64,000 nucleotides of DNA from an uncultured Eubacteriales bacterium (GTDB taxonomy: Bacteria; Bacillota; Clostridia; Oscillospirales; Acutalibacteraceae). Shown in pieces: positions 24,277-32,586 of the stretch. A model generated the notes under the pieces. The model was not told the DNA's origin. It worked only from the letters and a program-made list of their open reading frames with translations, and ran no database searches. The stretch spans positions 149,181-213,180 of the forward strand of contig CAKSOL010000004.1 of NCBI GenBank assembly GCA_934477125.1, read 5' to 3'. Each line of letters starts with the position of its first letter. Position 1 is the first letter of the stretch. Both the position numbers and the translations under genes were made by a program.

Positions 24277-26223
24277 ATGAGCGACGAGATGAAGCTGCCT
24301 GTTACCGAAAGCTATGATGAAAATTCCATTCAGGTGCTTGAGGGACTTGAGGCGGTAAGAAAGCGTCCGGGAATGTATATCGGCTCGACCGGCGAGCGAG
24401 GACTTCACCATTTGGTTTATGAAATTGTTGATAACTCAATCGATGAAGCCCTTGCCGGTTACTGCGATAAAATTCTTGTTGAGCTTTTGGATGACGGCGT
24501 TATCCGCGTTACCGATAACGGACGCGGAATACCGGTCGGTATTCACCCGAAAATGGGTATTCCGACGGTCAACGTTGTTTTCACGGTTCTTCACGCCGGC
24601 GGTAAGTTCGGCGGCAGCGGCTACAAGGTTTCGGGCGGTCTGCACGGAGTCGGAGCGTCGGTTGTAAACGCGCTTTCAAGCTGGCTTGAGGTTGAGGTTT
24701 CGGACGGGAGCCACGTTTATCATCAGCGCTACGAAAAGGGTCAGATTAAGGGTGATTTCGAGCAAATCGGGGACACCGACAAAACCGGAACGGTCGTTAC
24801 CTTTAAGCCCGACCCCGCTATTTTTACCGATACTACCCGTTACGACTATGACATTCTTCTTCAAAGGCTTCGCGAGCAGGCGTTTTTAAATGCCGGAATC
24901 AGGGTTGTTTTAAGGGACGAGAGAACCGACGAGCTTTCTCAGAACGGCAGAGAGGACGATCTCTGCTTTGAGGGCGGCGTTCGCTCATATGTTGAATATC
25001 TGCTCGAAAAGAGCAAAAAGGACAGGCTCAATAATGAAGTTATTTATCTGAGCGGTTCGGGCAAGGATTCAAACGCCGAAATGGCGCTTATATGGAGCAC
25101 CGGCTACGACACCAAGATTATGTCCTTTGCCAACACTATCCACACGGTTGACGGAGGAACCCACGAAAGCGCCTTTAAAACCTCGCTTGCACGCGTTGTC
25201 AACAAATACGGCAGAGCCTTCAAATTCTTAAAGGATAGCGACGCCAATTTAAAGGGCGACGATATTTTAGAGGGAGTTATCGCGATAGTCAGCGTTAAGC
25301 TGACCGACGCGCAGTTTGAAAGCCAGACCAAGGCAAAGCTCGGAAACACGGCGATAGGAACCCTCGTAAACAACATTGTTTCCGAGAAAATGTATCAGTA
25401 TTTAGAGGACCATCCGGCAGAGGCAAAAATAATTCTCGATAAGTCGATAGCCTCCTTTACCGCCCGCGAGGCGGCGCAGAAGGCGCGCGATACCCAGAGA
25501 AACAAGTCGGGTATCGGAGGCAAAACGAGAATGCCCGAAAAGCTGACCGACTGCATCTCGAACGACCCGACCAAAACCGAAATCTTCATCGTTGAGGGAG
25601 ATTCGGCAGGAGGCTCGGCGGTTGAGGGAAGAAACAGCACCTATCAGGCGATACTGCCGCTTTGGGGTAAAATGCTTAACGTTGAAAAAGCAAGGGTTGA
25701 CAAGGTTTACGGCAACGACAAGCTGACGCCGGTTATAGTCGCTCTCGGAACGGGAATAGGCGATAATTTCGACATAACCAAGCTGAGATACGACAAAATC
25801 GTTATTATGGCGGATGCCGATGTTGACGGTTCGCACATCAGAACGCTGCTGCTGACGTTTTTCTTCCGCTATATGCCGCAGCTGATAGAAACCGGGCATA
25901 TTTTCTTGGCGCAGCCGCCGCTTTTCCGCGTTTCAAAGGGCAAGCAGCATTTTGACGCGTTTACCGACGAGGAAAAGGCGGAATACATTGAAAGACTGGG
26001 CGGAAACGCCGACGTTCAGCGGTATAAGGGTCTCGGAGAAATGAATCCGGAGCAGCTTTGGGAAACTACTCTCGACCCGGAGACGAGAACTATGCTGAGG
26101 GTCAATATGTCCGACGCGGCTTTGGCGGACGCAACCTTTACGATGCTTATGGGCGAAGAGGTTGAGCCGAGACGCAGATTTATCGAGGAAAACGCGGTAT
26201 TCGCGACCGATTTGGATATTTAA
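24277..26223 (+). CDS. gyrB: DNA gyrase subunit B
   Basis: This 648-residue subunit supplies ATP hydrolysis for negative supercoiling. The GHKL ATPase region includes EIVDNSIDEALAG, VTDNGRGIPVGIHPKMG and HGVGASVVNALS. The Toprim domain has EGDSAGGSA and DADVDGSHIRTLL. It ends with the usual RRRFIEENA terminus. The ATG follows AAGGAGC. gyrA follows after 14 bases. Confidence 0.98.
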   Translation: MSDEMKLPVTESYDENSIQVLEGLEAVRKRPGMYIGSTGERGLHHLVYEIVDNSIDEALAGYCDKILVELLDDGVIRVTDNGRGIPVGIHPKMGIPTVNVVFTVLHAGGKFGGSGYKVSGGLHGVGASVVNALSSWLEVEVSDGSHVYHQRYEKGQIKGDFEQIGDTDKTGTVVTFKPDPAIFTDTTRYDYDILLQRLREQAFLNAGIRVVLRDERTDELSQNGREDDLCFEGGVRSYVEYLLEKSKKDRLNNEVIYLSGSGKDSNAEMALIWSTGYDTKIMSFANTIHTVDGGTHESAFKTSLARVVNKYGRAFKFLKDSDANLKGDDILEGVIAIVSVKLTDAQFESQTKAKLGNTAIGTLVNNIVSEKMYQYLEDHPAEAKIILDKSIASFTAREAAQKARDTQRNKSGIGGKTRMPEKLTDCISNDPTKTEIFIVEGDSAGGSAVEGRNSTYQAILPLWGKMLNVEKARVDKVYGNDKLTPVIVALGTGIGDNFDITKLRYDKIVIMADADVDGSHIRTLLLTFFFRYMPQLIETGHIFLAQPPLFRVSKGKQHFDAFTDEEKAEYIERLGGNADVQRYKGLGEMNPEQLWETTLDPETRTMLRVNMSDAALADATFTMLMGEEVEPRRRFIEENAVFATDLDI

Positions 26224-26237
26224 AGGGGTGAGGAAAA

Positions 26238-28799
26238 ATGGCTAAGCAGGAAAACGTTTACTGGCCGAGTGACGAAGAAACCAACATTCAGCCGATTGAA
26301 ATAGTAGACGAAGTAAGAAGCAGTATGATTCAGTATTCAATGTCGGTACTGGTAGGCCGCGCTATTCCGGACGTTCGGGACGGCTTGAAGCCGGTTCACC
26401 GCAGAATACTCTACACGATGTATGAAAACGGACTTACCCCGGAAAAGGCTTACCGTAAGTGCGCCGATACCGTCGGCGCCGTTCTCGGACGCTATCATCC
26501 TCACGGCGACGCCAGCGTTTACGACGCCATGGTTCGTATGGCTCAGGATTTCTCGCTGAGGTATCCTTTGATTGACGGTCACGGAAACTTCGGTAACATA
26601 GACGGTTATCCGCCTGCGGCTTACCGTTACACCGAGTCGAAAATGAACCGCCTTTCGCTCCATATGCTCGACGATATCGAGAAGGAAACGGTTGATTTCA
26701 CTCCGAACTATGACGACCGCTTAAAAGAGCCTACAGTTCTGCCGGTAAGATTTCCGCAGCTATTGGTAAACGGTTCTTCGGGTATCGCCGTCGGAATGGC
26801 GACCGAAATTCCGCCGCACAATCTCGGCGAGGTTATCGACGGAATGTGCTGTCTTATCGACAATCCGGACGCGGATTTGCCGGAAATCTGCCAGTATATC
26901 AAGGGGCCGGACTTCCCGACCGGCGGCACGATTATGGGCAGAGCCGGAATACGCGCCGCCTATGCTACCGGCAGGGGAAAAATCACTCTGCGGGGAAAAG
27001 CTGAGATTGAAGAGATTAAAAACGGAAAATTCCGCATTGTTATAACCGAAATTCCTTATAAGGTCCGCAAAAAGGACCTTGTTAAGCATATTTACGACCT
27101 TGCCGCCGACAAGAAGATTGAGGGAATCGACGATGTTGTTGACTATTCCTCAAAGCGCGACGGCGGAATCAGGATTGTTGTTGACATAAAGCGCGACGCC
27201 AATCCACAGGTCGTTTTAAACAAGCTTTACAGCTACACCGCTCTGCAATCGACCGTCGGAGCTATTCTGCTGGCAATCGTAAACGGAAAGCCGCAGATAC
27301 TGACCCTCAAGGAAATGCTGCAGAACTGCATTGATTTCCAATGCGACATAATCCGCCGCAGAACCGAATACGACCGCCGCAAGGCAGCCGAGAGGGCGCA
27401 CATTTTGGAGGGTCTTAAAATCGCGCTTGACTTTATCGACGAGGTTATCGCGATAATCCGCAATTCAAAGACTATCCCCGAAAGCAAGCAGGCTCTGACT
27501 GACCGTTTCGGGCTGGACGACATTCAGACGACCGCCATTGTTCAGATGCAGCTGGGGCGGCTCGCAGGAATGGAGAAGCAGAAAATACTCGACGAGCTGA
27601 AGGAAAAGCTTGAATTTATCAAGGAATGTGACGAAATTTTAGCGAGTCACAGCCGTATTCTCGATATTGTTAAAACCGAGTCGTTAAATCTGCGCGACAA
27701 GTTCTCGGACGACCGCCGCACCGAAATTTCCGACGTTGCCGGCGAGGTTGACATTGAGGACCTCATTCCCGAGGAGGAATGTGTTATAACCAAGACCGAG
27801 AACGGCTACATCAAGCGTGTTCCCGCCAGCGAATACAGCGTTCAGAACCGCGGCGGCAAGGGCATCAAGGGAATGACGACCCGCGAGGAGGACAACGTTC
27901 AGAATATGTTCGTCTGCTCGTCCCACGATTCGATTATGATGTTTACCGACCTCGGACGGGTATACCGCATTAAGGCATACGAAATTCCCGTCGGCAGCCG
28001 CCAGAGCAAGGGTCTTAACGTTGTAAACGTCGTTCAGCTGATGCCGGGAGAAAAGATTACAACCATTCTCCCCTGCACGGTTAAGGACGACGAGGAGCGG
28101 TTCTTATGTATGGTTACCGAAAAGGGAATTATCAAGAGAACGCGGCTTTCCGAGTTCAAGAACACCCGCAAAAACGGCATAATCGCCCTTTCGATTGACG
28201 ATGATGATTCGCTCAAGTTCGTCCGTATGACGACCGGAAGTGACAGGCTGCTGCTTGCAACCAGAAAGGGTATCGCAATTCAGTTCAGCGAGACCGACGT
28301 CCGCCCGATGGGCAGAACCGCGCGCGGAGTTAAGGCGATAACCATGCGCGAGGGCGACAGCGTTGTTGATATGGCAATCTGCGACGAAAACACGCGCGTT
28401 CTCACCATAACCGACACGGGCTACGGTAGAATCAGCCCGGTTTCGGATTACAGAATGCAGTCGCGCGGAGGAAAGGGAATTATGAATTACCGCACGGCGA
28501 AATACAACTGCGAGGTTGCCGCCGTTCTGCCGGTTGCGGAGAACACCGACATTATTATGATTGCTGACGACGGCATTATAATCAGAATTTTCGCCGACAG
28601 CATTTCCGAGCTTTCGCGGCCGGGAAAGGGAGTGCGCGTAATGCGGACAACCGGTTCCGACGGAGAGACGGTAAGGAGAATTTTGTCGGTCGGAATGGCG
28701 GAGCATGACGAGGAGCAGGTAAACGACGCTCCCGAAGCGCCTGAGGCGGACGCTGCCGACACCGGAGACGACGAGCCTGAGGAGACTGCCGAGGAATAG
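26238..28799 (+). CDS. gyrA: DNA gyrase subunit A
   Basis: This 853-residue subunit cuts and rejoins DNA. The catalytic tyrosine is in AAYRYTESKMNRL (about residue 126). The quinolone-determining segment reads HPHGDASVYDAMVRMAQ, with alanine where E. coli has Ser83. Six beta-propeller blades form the C-terminal domain; the GyrA box reads QNRGGKG instead of the common QRRGGKG, and a second box-like SRGGKGIMNYR lies further on. The last 45 residues are acidic. It is co-transcribed with gyrB and ends before a clear terminator. Confidence 0.98.
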   Translation: MAKQENVYWPSDEETNIQPIEIVDEVRSSMIQYSMSVLVGRAIPDVRDGLKPVHRRILYTMYENGLTPEKAYRKCADTVGAVLGRYHPHGDASVYDAMVRMAQDFSLRYPLIDGHGNFGNIDGYPPAAYRYTESKMNRLSLHMLDDIEKETVDFTPNYDDRLKEPTVLPVRFPQLLVNGSSGIAVGMATEIPPHNLGEVIDGMCCLIDNPDADLPEICQYIKGPDFPTGGTIMGRAGIRAAYATGRGKITLRGKAEIEEIKNGKFRIVITEIPYKVRKKDLVKHIYDLAADKKIEGIDDVVDYSSKRDGGIRIVVDIKRDANPQVVLNKLYSYTALQSTVGAILLAIVNGKPQILTLKEMLQNCIDFQCDIIRRRTEYDRRKAAERAHILEGLKIALDFIDEVIAIIRNSKTIPESKQALTDRFGLDDIQTTAIVQMQLGRLAGMEKQKILDELKEKLEFIKECDEILASHSRILDIVKTESLNLRDKFSDDRRTEISDVAGEVDIEDLIPEEECVITKTENGYIKRVPASEYSVQNRGGKGIKGMTTREEDNVQNMFVCSSHDSIMMFTDLGRVYRIKAYEIPVGSRQSKGLNVVNVVQLMPGEKITTILPCTVKDDEERFLCMVTEKGIIKRTRLSEFKNTRKNGIIALSIDDDDSLKFVRMTTGSDRLLLATRKGIAIQFSETDVRPMGRTARGVKAITMREGDSVVDMAICDENTRVLTITDTGYGRISPVSDYRMQSRGGKGIMNYRTAKYNCEVAAVLPVAENTDIIMIADDGIIIRIFADSISELSRPGKGVRVMRTTGSDGETVRRILSVGMAEHDEEQVNDAPEAPEADAADTGDDEPEETAEE

Positions 28800-28887
28800 G
28801 ACAGAGCCGCGAAAACCGCGGACAGGCAAAAAATATCCGGTATTTAAAATACCGGACAGGAAAAAAGAATAGAAATATTTAAATTTA

Positions 28888-28921
28888 AAAGCTGTGCAGG
28901 ATTTCCTGTACAGCTTTTTTT
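28888..28921 (+). terminator. Terminator of the gyrB-gyrA operon
   Basis: AAAGCTGTGCAGGA pairs with TCCTGTACAGCTTT and is followed by a run of T. It lies about 90 bases after the gyrA stop codon. Confidence 0.88.
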
Positions 28922-28979
28922 ATAGAAATTTAAAATTGAACAGCGAATAATTCCGGCTGAGAAAAATTTACCGTTTTGC

Positions 28980-29030
28980 GCATCTACCGTCTAAAATATA
29001 GTGTCTAACATCTAACGTTTAATGTCTGAT
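28980..29030. repeat. Heptad repeat locus H7
   Basis: Degenerate heptads (ATCTACC, GTCTAAA, GTGTCTAACA, TCTAACG, TTTAATG, TCTGATT) lie between gyrA and the convergent flavoprotein gene. They encode the last residues and TAG stop of that gene. Confidence 0.75.
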
Positions 29031-30223
29031 TCGTGGAGAATAACTCCCGAACGGCGCAGAGCCGCCTGGAGCCGGGGTATTTCAAGCTCGCAGAAATTAT
29101 CGGTCAGCGCCGCCGCTGTTCCGGCTGCCTGCCCGGAAACCGCGCAGACCGGTATGACCCTCGTTATGTCCCACATTGCGTCGGTTACTGAAATACATCT
29201 TCCGGCAACCGCAAGATTCTGTATTTTTTCGCCGTGCAGCGTGCCGAACGGCAGCTCGTAAACAGGACCGGGCTTCCGCCAGTCGGAAAAAAGTCCTGCG
29301 CTGTCGCCGTATTCCTTATGGCTTTCGGTATCGTCCTGAGTGTAAGCTCCGTCCAGCCGGCGGGTCATTCTTATCTGCGGAATTGCCGCTATCGAGGTAA
29401 GGGAGTGTTCAGCCGAATTTTTACCCTTTTTCAGAAAATCCTCAAGCAGCAGAGAATGAGAATATACCGTCAGGTCGGTCAGCTCCTTTGCGTCAAGCCC
29501 GGAAAAACGGGTCGATTTTTTCGCGCTTTCAAGCTGTTCGGCGGTTTTCTGGGAGTCTGGAATATCGCAGAAGCCGAGCATTTTCAGGCGGTTTTCGCCG
29601 TTTTCGGTATAGTAATACCAGGCGGCAGGAACGTTTCCCTGAGAAAAATTAACCGTTTTCTCGCCGGAAAGGCGGCAAATATCGGCGTCGCCGGAGCAGT
29701 CGATAACATTTTCCGCCGCAACTGCCGTTCTGCCGCTCTTGTTTTCAATAACAAGGTGAGTTATTCTGTTATCCTCAACCGCCGCCGAGCATACCGAGGT
29801 TCCGAACAGAATATCGACCCCGGCGCTAAGCAGCAGCTTTTCCGCCCGGATTGAGAAAATATAGGGGTTATACTGCACCTCAAACCGCGTTTTCCGCCTT
29901 TCCTCCGCGCTTCCGTTTTCAAGCCAGGCGGCAGGGTATTTTCCCTCGCAGCCATCGGCAATAGAAAGCCGCAGCAGCTCCTCGGCAATGCCAAATGAAA
30001 CCTGTCTGCCGCAGCCGTCGCATAAGGGCAGATAAATTGTAACGAGACCGGCGGTGGCAAGTCCGCCGAGCATAAACTGCTTTTCAATAAGCAGCGTTTT
30101 TGCTCCTCCGCGCGCCGCGGCGAGAGCCGCCGAAATTCCGGCAATTCCGCCGCCTGCAACAACGGTTTTATACTCTGCGCAGACCGGTGTTTTTCTTTCA
30201 GGCTCGGTAATACAGCTTTTCAT
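29012..30223 (-). CDS. FAD-dependent oxidoreductase (PF12831-like)
   Basis: This 403-residue flavoprotein has an N-terminal dinucleotide fold (VVAGGGIAGISAALAAARGG, about residues 20-39), an IDCSGDADICRLSG segment and a C-terminal FAD-contact block (NLAVAGRCISVTDAMWDITRVIP). These match the FAD-dependent proteins of PF12831, whose substrates are mostly unknown. The ATG at 30223 has a GGAGA site. It follows the phage-type repressor gene by 23 bases on the same strand, so both probably share one transcript. It may thus be cargo of the phage cluster, or a host gene left beside it. The final codons (ESDIKR) come from heptad locus H7. Confidence 0.75.
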   Translation of the reverse strand: MKSCITEPERKTPVCAEYKTVVAGGGIAGISAALAAARGGAKTLLIEKQFMLGGLATAGLVTIYLPLCDGCGRQVSFGIAEELLRLSIADGCEGKYPAAWLENGSAEERRKTRFEVQYNPYIFSIRAEKLLLSAGVDILFGTSVCSAAVEDNRITHLVIENKSGRTAVAAENVIDCSGDADICRLSGEKTVNFSQGNVPAAWYYYTENGENRLKMLGFCDIPDSQKTAEQLESAKKSTRFSGLDAKELTDLTVYSHSLLLEDFLKKGKNSAEHSLTSIAAIPQIRMTRRLDGAYTQDDTESHKEYGDSAGLFSDWRKPGPVYELPFGTLHGEKIQNLAVAGRCISVTDAMWDITRVIPVCAVSGQAAGTAAALTDNFCELEIPRLQAALRRSGVILHESDIKR

Positions 30224-30246
30224 ATTCGCGTCTCCCATACTCAAAT

Positions 30247-30894
30247 TCACTCAAATTCACGTATCAGCAGCTTGGGAACGCCGAGAATACGGCAATGCTC
30301 CAGCCGCTCCCCCGTTATCAGCTCAGGCTCGTAATTCGGGTTTATCGGGACTATGCGCATCCAGTTTTCGTTATCGGCATATTCGACTTTTTTAAGAGTG
30401 GCATATTCATCATTATAAATAAGCGCGCCGATATCTCCCGAACGGTTGAGAGTTTCCTGGCGGAGAATCAGAACGCGGTCGCCCTCCTGATACATCGGGT
30501 ACATACTGCTCCCGACCACCCGCAGCACGAAAAACTCGCTTTTATCTCTGCCGCGCAGGTAGGAATTAGGAATATCGACCGTTTCGCTGTTCCAATCCTC
30601 GAATGCAAGCCGGTTATACCCTGCGGCGATGTCTCCGATTACCGGAAAGGAAGTATAGCTGCCGGTTACGGTAGGCTCGTAAAATCGTCTCGGCAGGGGG
30701 TCCTTGCCGTGAAGAAAGTCGATAGAAACGTTAAAGCAGTCGGATATTTTTTCGAGGGTTGCGAAGTCCGGCTCGCGTTTCCCCGACTCATACATCCCTA
30801 TTGCGCTGCGCGAAACGCCTATCATCTGAGCTAATTCAGATTGGTTCATACCGCTGTTCTTTCTTAAATTTCTCAATATATCCGGGAATGTCAT
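30247..30894 (-). CDS. LexA/CI-like phage repressor with HTH and S24 peptidase domain
   Basis: Residues 1-65 form an XRE-type helix-turn-helix (MNQSELAQMIGVSRSAIGMYESGKREP). Residues about 85-215 form an S24 self-cleavage domain with the catalytic serine in VVGSSMYP and the lysine in YATLKKVEY. Such repressors inactivate themselves with RecA after DNA damage, so the cluster to the right should be SOS-inducible. The ATG at 30894 has a GAGGTGATTGAA site. The gene is transcribed away from the structural genes, with operators in the spacer. Of the lysogeny genes only this one is present. Confidence 0.9.
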   Translation of the reverse strand: MTFPDILRNLRKNSGMNQSELAQMIGVSRSAIGMYESGKREPDFATLEKISDCFNVSIDFLHGKDPLPRRFYEPTVTGSYTSFPVIGDIAAGYNRLAFEDWNSETVDIPNSYLRGRDKSEFFVLRVVGSSMYPMYQEGDRVLILRQETLNRSGDIGALIYNDEYATLKKVEYADNENWMRIVPINPNYEPELITGERLEHCRILGVPKLLIREFE

Positions 30895-30912
30895 TTCAAT
30901 CACCTCATATGT

Positions 30913-30941
30913 ATTGTAACACGTTATGTGGTGAAAAGCAA
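30913..30941 (-). promoter_or_regulatory. Leftward promoter of the repressor gene
   Basis: On the minus strand TTGCTT (30941-30936), a 17-base spacer and TACAAT (30918-30913) form a promoter. Operator CACGTTATGTG (30920-30930) lies inside the spacer, so the repressor can control itself. Confidence 0.7.
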
Positions 30942-30975
30942 GAAAAAGTCACAAAAAGTGTTGACACATTGCGTG
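30920..30975. promoter_or_regulatory. Operator array for the S24 repressor
   Basis: Three sites fit the palindrome CAC-N5-GTG: CACGTTATGTG (30920-30930), CACAAAAAGTG (30950-30960) and CACATTGCGTG (30965-30975). A fourth and most symmetrical copy, CACGTTACGTG, is at 31138-31148. The first lies in the leftward promoter, and the third overlaps the rightward -35 element and spacer. Confidence 0.7.
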
Positions 30976-30989
30976 ACAGGTGCTATAAT
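30961..30989 (+). promoter_or_regulatory. Rightward phage promoter, perfect SigA consensus
   Basis: TTGACA (30961-30966), a 17-base spacer and TATAAT (30984-30989) match the consensus exactly. It points into the phage genes and is overlapped by a CAC-N5-GTG operator. Heptad locus H8 starts at the next base, at the expected transcription start. Confidence 0.85.
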
Positions 30990-31068
30990 AGACGTTAGAT
31001 GTTAGACATTAGACATTAGATGTGCGTGGCGGAGAGCCTGTGCGCGCTGACGGGGAGTTTGGCAGAAG
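30990..31068. repeat. Heptad repeat locus H8 (left arm and core start)
   Basis: Four TTAGAYR heptads are followed by the core phrase GTGCGTGGCGGAGAGCCTGTG and GCTGACGGGGA. The right arm is missing. It forms the 5' leader of the rightward phage transcript. Confidence 0.8.
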
Positions 31069-31137
31069 AAACTGCCACTCAGCCGGCTTTCGGCAATCAA
31101 AGCTTAAAAAAGCTTTTAATTTTTTACATTATTATGT

Positions 31138-31148
31138 CACGTTACGTG
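31138..31148. promoter_or_regulatory. Fourth CAC-N5-GTG operator
   Basis: CACGTTACGTG is a perfect palindrome around a central T. It lies about 150 bases downstream of the rightward promoter and 19 bases before the first small phage gene, where bound repressor could block elongation. Confidence 0.6.
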
Positions 31149-31166
31149 GCAAGAAAGAGGAGTAAT

Positions 31167-31253
31167 ATGGCAGATTTTTTATTGGGACTATTCACGGGCG
31201 CGGCGGCGGTTTACATTGCGGTCGCGGTATTGACGGCAAACAGGAGGAAATAA
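31167..31253 (+). CDS. Tiny membrane protein, DUF3789-like
   Basis: A 28-residue peptide (MADFLLGLFTGAAAVYIAVA then VLTANRRK) consists of one membrane helix with a basic tail. It follows an AGAGGAG site at good spacing. The form matches DUF3789, tiny proteins frequent near the start of clostridial prophages, with no known role. A longer in-frame extension to 31020 lacks a credible ribosome site and runs through heptad locus H8. Confidence 0.6.
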   Translation: MADFLLGLFTGAAAVYIAVAVLTANRRK

Positions 31254-31255
31254 AA

Positions 31256-31459
31256 ATGAACGGAAATCCGGAAATCAGAAGAAAAAGGAAACGCCGGGCG
31301 GCGGAATACGAGGTTATTCCCCTGCGGAAATTTATTCGTCTGCTCGAACGCTACAACCGCATTTTCGGCACGCGCTACAACTACGGCAGGGCGGTTCAGG
31401 CGCTGAGGGACGGCATTATAGACCGTAAAAATTTTATGAATTTAGATGTCAGACGTTAG
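31256..31459 (+). CDS. Small basic phage protein, unknown
   Basis: This 67-residue, Arg-rich protein (RRKRKRRAAEYEVIPLRKF) follows a strong AGGAGG site three bases after the preceding gene. I do not recognise a family. Its last residues (NLDVRR) and TAG stop are encoded by heptad locus H9. The basic character suggests nucleic acid binding. Confidence 0.55.
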   Translation: MNGNPEIRRKRKRRAAEYEVIPLRKFIRLLERYNRIFGTRYNYGRAVQALRDGIIDRKNFMNLDVRR

Positions 31460-31475
31460 ACGTTCGGGGCGGAAA
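31441..31475. repeat. Heptad repeat locus H9 (left arm remnant)
   Basis: Three TTAGAYR-type heptads and the start of the core (CGTTCGGGGCGGAAAACC) are present. There is no right arm. Confidence 0.7.
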
Positions 31476-31516
31476 ACCTCAGCGCAAAAAAATCTTATTA
31501 AAAAGGGCGGAGAAAA

Positions 31517-31906
31517 ATGACGGCAGCAGAATTGAAACAGTACCGGAGCATTTGCCGGGAAATTGAGGAAAATGAGGAGGAGCTGGAGCGGCAGACCGCG
31601 GCGGACACGGTTACTGCCTCGGACGCGCAGTTCCCTTTTATTAAGCACAGTGTGACTGTTCGCGGAATAATTCCGGACGAGCGCAACCGGCAGCGGCTTG
31701 AGCACATTGCGGCGCTGCGGCGGCAGAAAAAGCGTATAGAAAGCTTTGCCGCCGGCATCGACGACAGCATAACCAGGCGGATTTTCGAGCTGAGGTACAT
31801 AAAGGGCGACTTTGCGCCGTCCTGGGAGGCGGTCGCGCAGGCAATAGGAGGAATGAACTCCGCCGACGGCGTTCGCAAAACGGCGGCAAGGTTTTTAAGA
31901 AGATAG
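31517..31906 (+). CDS. Phage late-transcription-regulator-like protein (RinA/DUF1492/ArpU type)
   Basis: This 129-residue protein has a coiled-coil N-terminal half (EIEENEEELERQTA), then RIFELRYIKGDFAPSWEAVA and a terminal helix. The block resembles sigma-70 region-4-like regulators of clostridial phages, in which a FELRYI-type helix precedes the helix-turn-helix. Its place between early genes and the terminase suits a late-gene activator. The final Arg-Arg and TAG stop abut heptad element H10. The assignment is by pattern only. Confidence 0.6.
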   Translation: MTAAELKQYRSICREIEENEEELERQTAADTVTASDAQFPFIKHSVTVRGIIPDERNRQRLEHIAALRRQKKRIESFAAGIDDSITRRIFELRYIKGDFAPSWEAVAQAIGGMNSADGVRKTAARFLRR

Positions 31907-32069
31907 ACATTAGACGTTAGACGGTAGACATTAGACGTGCGGGGCGGAAAGATTGTGCGCTGACGGGGAATTTGATAAATACATTGGCTTTCGCCTTTTA
32001 TTGCGATTTATAGCGCAGAATTTAACGTCTTGCAGGTCTAATATCTAAAATCTAACATCTAAAGTCTAA
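31902..32069. repeat. Heptad repeat element H10, full-length
   Basis: A left arm of four heptads, the core (GGGGCGGAAAGATTGTGCGC, GATAAATACATTGG, GCGCAGAATTTAACG) and a right arm of five heptads form the best-preserved copy, about 168 bases. It fills most of the 311-base gap before terS. Confidence 0.9.
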
Positions 32070-32165
32070 GTTTGTCCGTTTTGTCCGTTTTCGGGCGGTA
32101 GAATAATATCGTGGAAAAATAAGGAAACGGAAAAAACGGCTTTTCGGCGGCGATAAAATTATCGG

Positions 32166-32208
32166 TTTGCAGGTCTAAAGTCTAATATCTAAAATCTAAT
32201 ATCTAAAA
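32166..32208. repeat. Heptad repeat locus H11 (right arm)
   Basis: The phrase GGTTTGCAGG is followed by five TCTAAYR heptads that end directly at the terS ribosome-binding site AAAAGGTG. Confidence 0.8.
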
Positions 32209-32217
32209 GGTGAAAAA

Positions 32218-32586
32218 ATGGCGGCAAAAACGAACAGCGGCGAATGGGCAGGGCTTACCCCCCGGCAAAGGCGGCTCGCAGAGGCGCTTTATTCTCCCGA
32301 ACCGGAGGGCAGCGTTGAAGAAATCTGCGAGCGCGAGGGTATTTCAAAAAACGACCTCTACCGCCTGCAAAAAAGCGAAAGCTTTAAAAAATACGCCGAG
32401 TTTCTCAGCGAGGGCTACACTGACAGCCGGCTTGCAGAGGTATGGCGGAGCCTGATTAAAAAATGCTGCGCCGGAGATTCGCAGTCGATAAAGCTTTTAT
32501 TGGAGCTTAAAGGAAAATTCCGGCAGACGGCGGAGACTTCGGGCGGAGTTGTTTTTTTAAGCGGTGAGGAGGATTTGAGTGACTGA
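32218..32586 (+). CDS. terS: Phage terminase small subunit
   Basis: This 122-residue protein has an N-terminal helix-turn-helix (LTPRQRRLAEALY, then SVEEICEREGISKNDLYRL) and a C-terminal oligomerisation part, as in small terminases of the phBC6A51 type. It recognises phage DNA for packaging. It overlaps terL by eight bases. Confidence 0.8.
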   Translation: MAAKTNSGEWAGLTPRQRRLAEALYSPEPEGSVEEICEREGISKNDLYRLQKSESFKKYAEFLSEGYTDSRLAEVWRSLIKKCCAGDSQSIKLLLELKGKFRQTAETSGGVVFLSGEEDLSD

